A stretch of 64,000 nucleotides of DNA from Bacteroidales bacterium. GTDB lineage: Bacteria > Bacteroidota > Bacteroidia > Bacteroidales > Lentimicrobiaceae. The stretch is from positions 62,001-126,000 of the forward strand of contig JAGXGB010000003.1 of assembly GCA_024636955.1 (NCBI GenBank). The letters are read 5' to 3'. The translations under genes and the position numbers were made by a program. A model generated the notes under the pieces. It was not told where the DNA came from, searched no databases, and saw only the letters and a list, made by a program, of their open reading frames with translations. Below are positions 63,218 through 64,000 of the stretch, piece after piece. The stretch's first letter is position 1. The number at the start of each line of letters is the position of its first letter.

Positions 63218-64000
63218 ATGAGGAAATACATCTTATCATTAGTATTGATTATCAGTGCATTAGTTTCTCAATCAGCCGACCCTGTTGTTAACGGTCACGA
63301 ATATAGCACAAAACAATCAGCCGAACACACTGAAGAGTTCAATGCAGGCCATTTAATAATAGATCATATAGTTGATACCCACGAATGGCACATAGCTACT
63401 TTTGGTCACACACATTTTACTATTCCACTTCCTATCATTCTGCTTGACCAGGGCAAACTGGTTACTTTTATGTCATCACGTTTTAACCACGGCCATTCAG
63501 CATATATGGGTTATAAGCTTGAGACAGAAAGAAATCCTAATAAAGGAAAAATCGTAAAGGTGCTTCCGGGTACAATGATAACTGATGCAAATGCTGAGAA
63601 GCCAATTGATTTATCAATTACAAAAACTGTAGTTGGAATCTTCGTAAGCTTTATAGTGTTGATCCTCCTTTTCTTTGCTATTGCCCGTTCATACGTTCGC
63701 AATGCGGGCCATGCTCCCAAGGGATTACAGTCACTACTCGAACCACTAATTTTGTTTGTTCGTGATGATATAGCTCAACCATCAATTGGCAAGAATTACA
63801 AAAAATACATGCCTTTTTTGCTCACAACCTTCTTCTTTATATTTTTCAGCAATTTGATAGGTTTGGTTCCCTTTTTCCCTGGAGGTGCTAATGTAACCGG
63901 TAATATAGGAGTTACTCTTGTTCTAGCTTTATTTACATTCATAATTATTCTTGTAAAGGCAAATAAAAATTACTGGATACACATCTTTAATCCTCCGGGT
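63218..64000 (+). CDS. atpB: ATP synthase F0 subunit a (3' truncated by window edge)
   Basis: The first 261 codons of the gene; the frame is open to the end of the window. A signal-like helix (about 1-17) leads into a periplasmic stretch of about 110 residues, rich in histidine, then the membrane part begins (TKTVVGIFVSFIVLILLFF near 133-151). SNLIGLVPFFPGGANVTGNIGVTL near 211-234 is a conserved AtpB block. The long N-terminal extension is usual in Bacteroidota. It carries protons past the c-ring; the essential arginine lies beyond the window. Confidence 0.93.
   Translation, partial: MRKYILSLVLIISALVSQSADPVVNGHEYSTKQSAEHTEEFNAGHLIIDHIVDTHEWHIATFGHTHFTIPLPIILLDQGKLVTFMSSRFNHGHSAYMGYKLETERNPNKGKIVKVLPGTMITDANAEKPIDLSITKTVVGIFVSFIVLILLFFAIARSYVRNAGHAPKGLQSLLEPLILFVRDDIAQPSIGKNYKKYMPFLLTTFFFIFFSNLIGLVPFFPGGANVTGNIGVTLVLALFTFIIILVKANKNYWIHIFNPPG

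Overview
The window is a stretch of chromosome from a member of the Bacteroidota, most likely an environmental, Bacteroidales-like lineage. The evidence is two secreted proteins with type IX secretion (T9SS) C-terminal sorting domains, repeated Bacteroidota-type promoter boxes (TAnnTTTG) upstream of genes, mostly weak ribosome binding sites, the purH-mreB-mreC-mreD order, an AtpB with a long periplasmic N-terminus, and about 40% GC judged by eye. I cannot name the genus. I saw no rRNA, tRNA, CRISPR array, prophage or intact insertion sequence.

Layout. 1-2.9 kb: the end of a ferredoxin-like protein, a CCG-domain Fe-S protein and an AT-rich T9SS cargo gene that overlaps it. 3-9.4 kb: glyS, ruvC, a flippase-like membrane protein with a membrane glycosyltransferase, ispD and queA. 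9.6-11.9 kb: prs, rplY, pth. 11.9-17.3 kb: a probable cysteate synthase (sulfonolipid precursor), divergent from a bile-acid/Na+ symporter-family gene and an acyltransferase, then a repeat-rich gap and tryptophanase. 17.6-26.6 kb: an orphan histidine kinase, an AsmA-like protein, dxs, and the trkA-trkH potassium uptake pair. 26.7-33.4 kb: an EEP-family hydrolase, then a minus-strand block of hemW, lipid kinase, two glycosyltransferases and a MATE exporter.

33.6-40.5 kb holds the most coherent accessory system. A PhnD-like lipoprotein, a membrane histidine kinase and an NtrC-type regulator with GAFTGA are followed on the same strand by a YceI protein, a porin-like barrel and a second YceI-like protein. 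Between the regulator and the first YceI gene lie a -24/-12 (sigma-54) promoter match and, about 140 bp upstream of its expected start point, a perfect 18-bp palindrome. This looks like a complete sense-and-respond unit that remodels the envelope.

40.6-47.4 kb: a second T9SS protein, an MlaE-MlaF-MlaD lipid transport operon and three envelope proteins of unknown role. 47.6-56.9 kb: an ABC-F protein, a small unknown gene, a DUF6064-like membrane protein, carbonic anhydrase, a GH3-family acyl-adenylating enzyme paired with a LysE-type exporter, recJ (with an unusual motif I) and a MacB-type permease. 57.2-64 kb: purH, mreBCD, a TlpA/DUF4369 lipoprotein, tadA, and the start of atpB, which runs off the window.

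Small repeats recur in the gaps: two arrays with an 11-bp period, a REP-like hairpin pair, a 22-bp triplication across the pth stop codon, and a 33-bp in-frame repeat that inserts 55 residues into HemW.
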